This document shows, piece by piece, positions 62,007-64,000 of a DNA stretch of 64,000 bases (position 1 is its first letter; each line of letters begins with the position of its first letter). A model generated the notes under the pieces. That model was not told where the DNA came from, ran no database searches, and saw only the letters and a list, made by a program, of their open reading frames with translations. Location of the stretch: assembly GCF_019024285.1 (NCBI RefSeq), contig NZ_WMKZ01000006.1:1-64000 (forward strand), in the 5' to 3' direction. Origin of the DNA: Alkalihalobacterium elongatum (GTDB lineage: Bacteria; Bacillota; Bacilli; Bacillales; Bacillaceae_F). Position numbers and translations under genes: made by a program.

Positions 62007-62609
62007 ATGGCTTGGGACATTTTAAACATAATTGGGACCATTGCATTTGCCTTAAGTGGAGTTATTGTTGCAATGGAAGAAGACTATGACTTAATGGGGG
62101 TTTATATTTTAGGATTGGTTACTGCTTTTGGTGGCGGTGCTATTCGTAACTTGTTAATTGGTGTTCCTGTTTCTGCATTATGGGATCAAGGTAACCTATT
62201 TACTATTGCCATTATCGTCATGACGATCGCGTTCTTTATTCCCTCACTTTGGATAAACCACTGGATAAAATGGGGCATTTTTTTTGATGCATTAGGACTC
62301 GCGGCTTTTGCTATTCAAGGAGCGATGTACGCTTCAAGTATGGGACACCCTTTAAGTGCAGTCATCGTTGCTGCAGCATTAACGGGTACTGGCGGGGGAA
62401 TGATTCGAGATGTATTAGCTGGACGGAAGCCACTTTTTCTCCAAAAAGAAATATACATAGCATGGACGATGTTAGCTGGTTTAGGAATAGGTCTCAACAT
62501 CGTTTCCGGAACTGCAGGAATGATTATACTCTTTATACTCATAGTTACTTTAAGGATGTTATCTGTTTCTTATCAATGGAAGCTTCCACATCGCAAATTG
62601 AATAAATAA
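62007..62609 (+). CDS. UPF0126/TRIC-like cation channel family protein
   Basis: This 200-residue protein has seven hydrophobic segments in two UPF0126 repeats (about 6-85 and 92-175). Each repeat carries a glycine-rich signature: FGGGAIRNLLIG near 41-52 and TGTGGGMIRDVLAG near 124-137. Bacterial relatives with this fold form trimeric cation channels (TRIC). It matches the size of B. subtilis YvgT. AAGGAGG precedes the ATG. It is monocistronic with a terminator. Confidence 0.88.
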   Translation: MAWDILNIIGTIAFALSGVIVAMEEDYDLMGVYILGLVTAFGGGAIRNLLIGVPVSALWDQGNLFTIAIIVMTIAFFIPSLWINHWIKWGIFFDALGLAAFAIQGAMYASSMGHPLSAVIVAAALTGTGGGMIRDVLAGRKPLFLQKEIYIAWTMLAGLGIGLNIVSGTAGMIILFILIVTLRMLSVSYQWKLPHRKLNK

Positions 62610-62614
62610 TACAG

Positions 62615-62656
62615 GTGACTCTGGTTAGCTTGTAGTAAATACATAACCAGAGTCAC
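62615..62656. terminator. Terminator between UPF0126 and sulfurtransferase genes
   Basis: GTGACTCTGGTT (62615-62626) and AACCAGAGTCAC (62645-62656) form a perfect 12-bp stem with an 18-base loop between convergent genes. A weak U tract TTATTCTTATTC follows on the plus strand. Confidence 0.75.
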
Positions 62657-62680
62657 TTATTCTTATTCTTATAAAAGTTA

Positions 62681-63517
62681 TTATCCTTTTTCTATTGGAC
62701 AATCCTCGTAAGTAATCCAGTCACTCCAACTACCTAAGTAAAGACGTACATTCGGGAATTCCGCTTCTTTTAACGTCAATACGTTAGGACAAGCTGTTAC
62801 ACCTGAACCGCAATAAACAATCACTTCCTTAGCTTTATCCAATTTGCCAAAACGGCTCCTTTGCTCCTCAACGGTTTTCCATTGATTATTTGAATTCAAT
62901 GAATCTTTCCAGAATAAATGCCGTGCTGTTGGAATATGTCCAGCAATTTTATCAATTGGTTCCTCTAGTCCAAGATATCTTTTCTCTTCTCTTGAATCGA
63001 GTAGTATGTAATCTTCATTTCCTGACTTTACTTTCTTTATCAATTCGTTACGATCAATTAATAAATGAGCTTTAACGTTCAATAAAAAATTCCGTGGAGT
63101 TACTTGAGGCAATTTATCTGTTACAGCATACCCTTTTTCTTTCCACTGGCTGTAAGACCCGTTCAGTACATAAACGTTAGAATGCCCTAAATAATTTAAC
63201 AGCCACCAAAATCTTGAAGCAAACGGTCCACCTTGATCATCATAAGCAACAACAGTTACTTTTTCATCAATACCAGCCGTAGAGAATTTTGCTACTAATT
63301 CAGCTACTTTTGGGAATGGATGTCTTCCTCCATGCTTTTTTACTTCTCCTGATAAATCCTTTTCTAAGTCAAAATAAAAAGCTCCAGGTATATGGTCTTC
63401 TAGGTAATTATTAAATCCTTGCTGTGGTGCGCCCAATTGAAACCGACAGTCGATAATCTGGACATTTGGGTCTTCTAAATGATTTAGGAGCCATTCCATT
63501 TCTACAACATTTTTCAT
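62681..63517 (-). CDS. Tandem-rhodanese sulfurtransferase
   Basis: This 278-residue protein has two rhodanese domains (about 1-135 and 155-275). The first is the inactive domain (IIDCRFQLGAPQQG, HIPGAFYFDLEKDLSG). The second carries the catalytic cysteine in YCGSGVTACPN (about 233-243). The CGSGVT loop is typical of 3-mercaptopyruvate sulfurtransferases, though thiosulfate sulfurtransferase cannot be excluded. It moves sulfane sulfur to acceptors such as thiols. It may be co-transcribed with yppE, whose stop lies 58 bp upstream. Confidence 0.92.
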   Translation of the reverse strand: MKNVVEMEWLLNHLEDPNVQIIDCRFQLGAPQQGFNNYLEDHIPGAFYFDLEKDLSGEVKKHGGRHPFPKVAELVAKFSTAGIDEKVTVVAYDDQGGPFASRFWWLLNYLGHSNVYVLNGSYSQWKEKGYAVTDKLPQVTPRNFLLNVKAHLLIDRNELIKKVKSGNEDYILLDSREEKRYLGLEEPIDKIAGHIPTARHLFWKDSLNSNNQWKTVEEQRSRFGKLDKAKEVIVYCGSGVTACPNVLTLKEAEFPNVRLYLGSWSDWITYEDCPIEKG

Positions 63518-63575
63518 CCAACCACTCCATTCAAAAGAAAATGTTATTAGAATTTTCTTTATATTAACATACTTT

Positions 63576-63956
63576 CTACTCGGTAGGTTGTTTAATTTGA
63601 ATAATGATGGTGTCTAAGATGTAATCTATTGATTTAATTGTATCTTTAAAGCGTTTCGATTTAGTGTCTTTCTGAAAGGCTGCTACAGACGTTTCCAACA
63701 ATTGATCATAAGCATTTGTCAGCTGCATTGTATATATGTACTTGGGTCTGTACACCTTTACCCACTGTTCTGCCAACTCTTTCCATTCATTAGCTGTTAT
63801 AAAAATACGATCAGCAAAAGGCTTTACCTCTGTATAAAAATCAGCAGTAAAGCCTTCTTTGACCGTATGATTAATATATTGTTGATATGATGCTTTATTA
63901 TATTCCCGTAGTTTATTTGTAAGTTCTAACAGTTTTAATTGTTCTTCTTGTGTCAT
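63576..63956 (-). CDS. yppE: YppE family protein (DUF1798)
   Basis: This 126-residue protein is a four-helix bundle by its pattern and matches YppE (DUF1798). LTNKLREYNKASYQQYINHTVKEGFTADFYTEVKPFADRI covers helices 1 and 2, then WVKVYRPKYIYTMQL, and RFKDTIKSIDYILDTIIIQI at the end. The B. subtilis protein is of similar length; its function is unknown. The ATG follows GAGGTGA. It is the last feature before the right edge; positions 63957-64000 show only the upstream ribosome site. Confidence 0.88.
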   Translation of the reverse strand: MTQEEQLKLLELTNKLREYNKASYQQYINHTVKEGFTADFYTEVKPFADRIFITANEWKELAEQWVKVYRPKYIYTMQLTNAYDQLLETSVAAFQKDTKSKRFKDTIKSIDYILDTIIIQIKQPTE

Positions 63957-64000
63957 GAAAAATCACCTCATGACCCATAATAACAAAAATTTTCTAAAAT

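Overview
The window is a low-GC Firmicute chromosome segment, very probably from a spore-forming, facultatively anaerobic or alkaliphilic member of the Bacillaceae. The evidence is AGGAGG-type ribosome binding sites, bacillithiol-linked bacilliredoxin, many Bacillus-type genes (pbpC, kapD, ydbST, ytzC, yppE, yidD, opuA with a GbsR-type regulator) and sporulation genes (a gamma-SASP-like protein, two YhcN/YlaJ lipoproteins, a Spo0E-like phosphatase, a YjcZ-like peptide). An Fnr-type site in front of hcp and a TRAP transporter fit an Anaerobacillus/Alkalihalobacillus-like organism. The genus is an inference.

Layout. 1-480: the 5' end of a 16S rRNA gene running off the left edge, with tandem promoters. 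0.5-9.1 kb: an AEC permease, then a sugar-acid locus. It has a TRAP transporter (dctP, dctQ, dctM) whose operon ends with an HPr-like protein lacking the catalytic histidine, a gluconate kinase, and KDG kinase plus KDPG aldolase. Together these import and phosphorylate sugar acids and cleave them by the Entner-Doudoroff lower branch. 9.4-14.7 kb: a signalling operon of HAMP-GAF histidine kinase-receiver, CheR methyltransferase and receiver-PAS-kinase. 15-18 kb: ilvE and several small genes, including a 47-residue zinc-ribbon protein, an asparagine-rich gamma-SASP-like protein and an XhlA-like gene interrupted at an A10 tract. 18-24.3 kb: PBP3, then GbsR-type regulator divergent from the glycine betaine transporter opuAA-AB-AC.

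24.6-31.8 kb: rRNA methyltransferase, YebC family protein, a decayed acetyltransferase, an MFS permease, kapD broken by an in-frame amber codon, and small genes including yidD. 31.8-37.5 kb: a TudS-like DUF523-DUF1722 protein, sporulation lipoproteins, and dapA behind a clear lysine riboswitch. 37.5-46 kb: EamA and ion-transporter-type permeases, NRDE protein, TelA pair, metallo-beta-lactamase fold protein, DUF2777 protein and a structured repeat element. 46-54.3 kb: PH-domain proteins YdbS/YdbT, CvfC-like HEAT protein, a redox group (TlpA-like with CxxS, bacilliredoxin, thioredoxin-like), an SLC13 permease and a class-V aminotransferase. 54.6-64 kb: YjcZ-like peptide, RNase Z, a peptidoglycan endopeptidase, YitT, Fnr-controlled hydroxylamine reductase, threonine dehydratase, a UPF0126 channel-like protein, a sulfurtransferase and YppE.

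Most transcription units end in recognisable intrinsic terminators, which are listed. I see no CRISPR array, prophage, intact transposase, defence system or tRNA. The most unusual items are the HPr-like protein in the TRAP operon, the broken or shifted genes (kapD, XhlA-like, GNAT), the asparagine-repeat SASP-like protein, and several dyad-symmetric intergenic elements.
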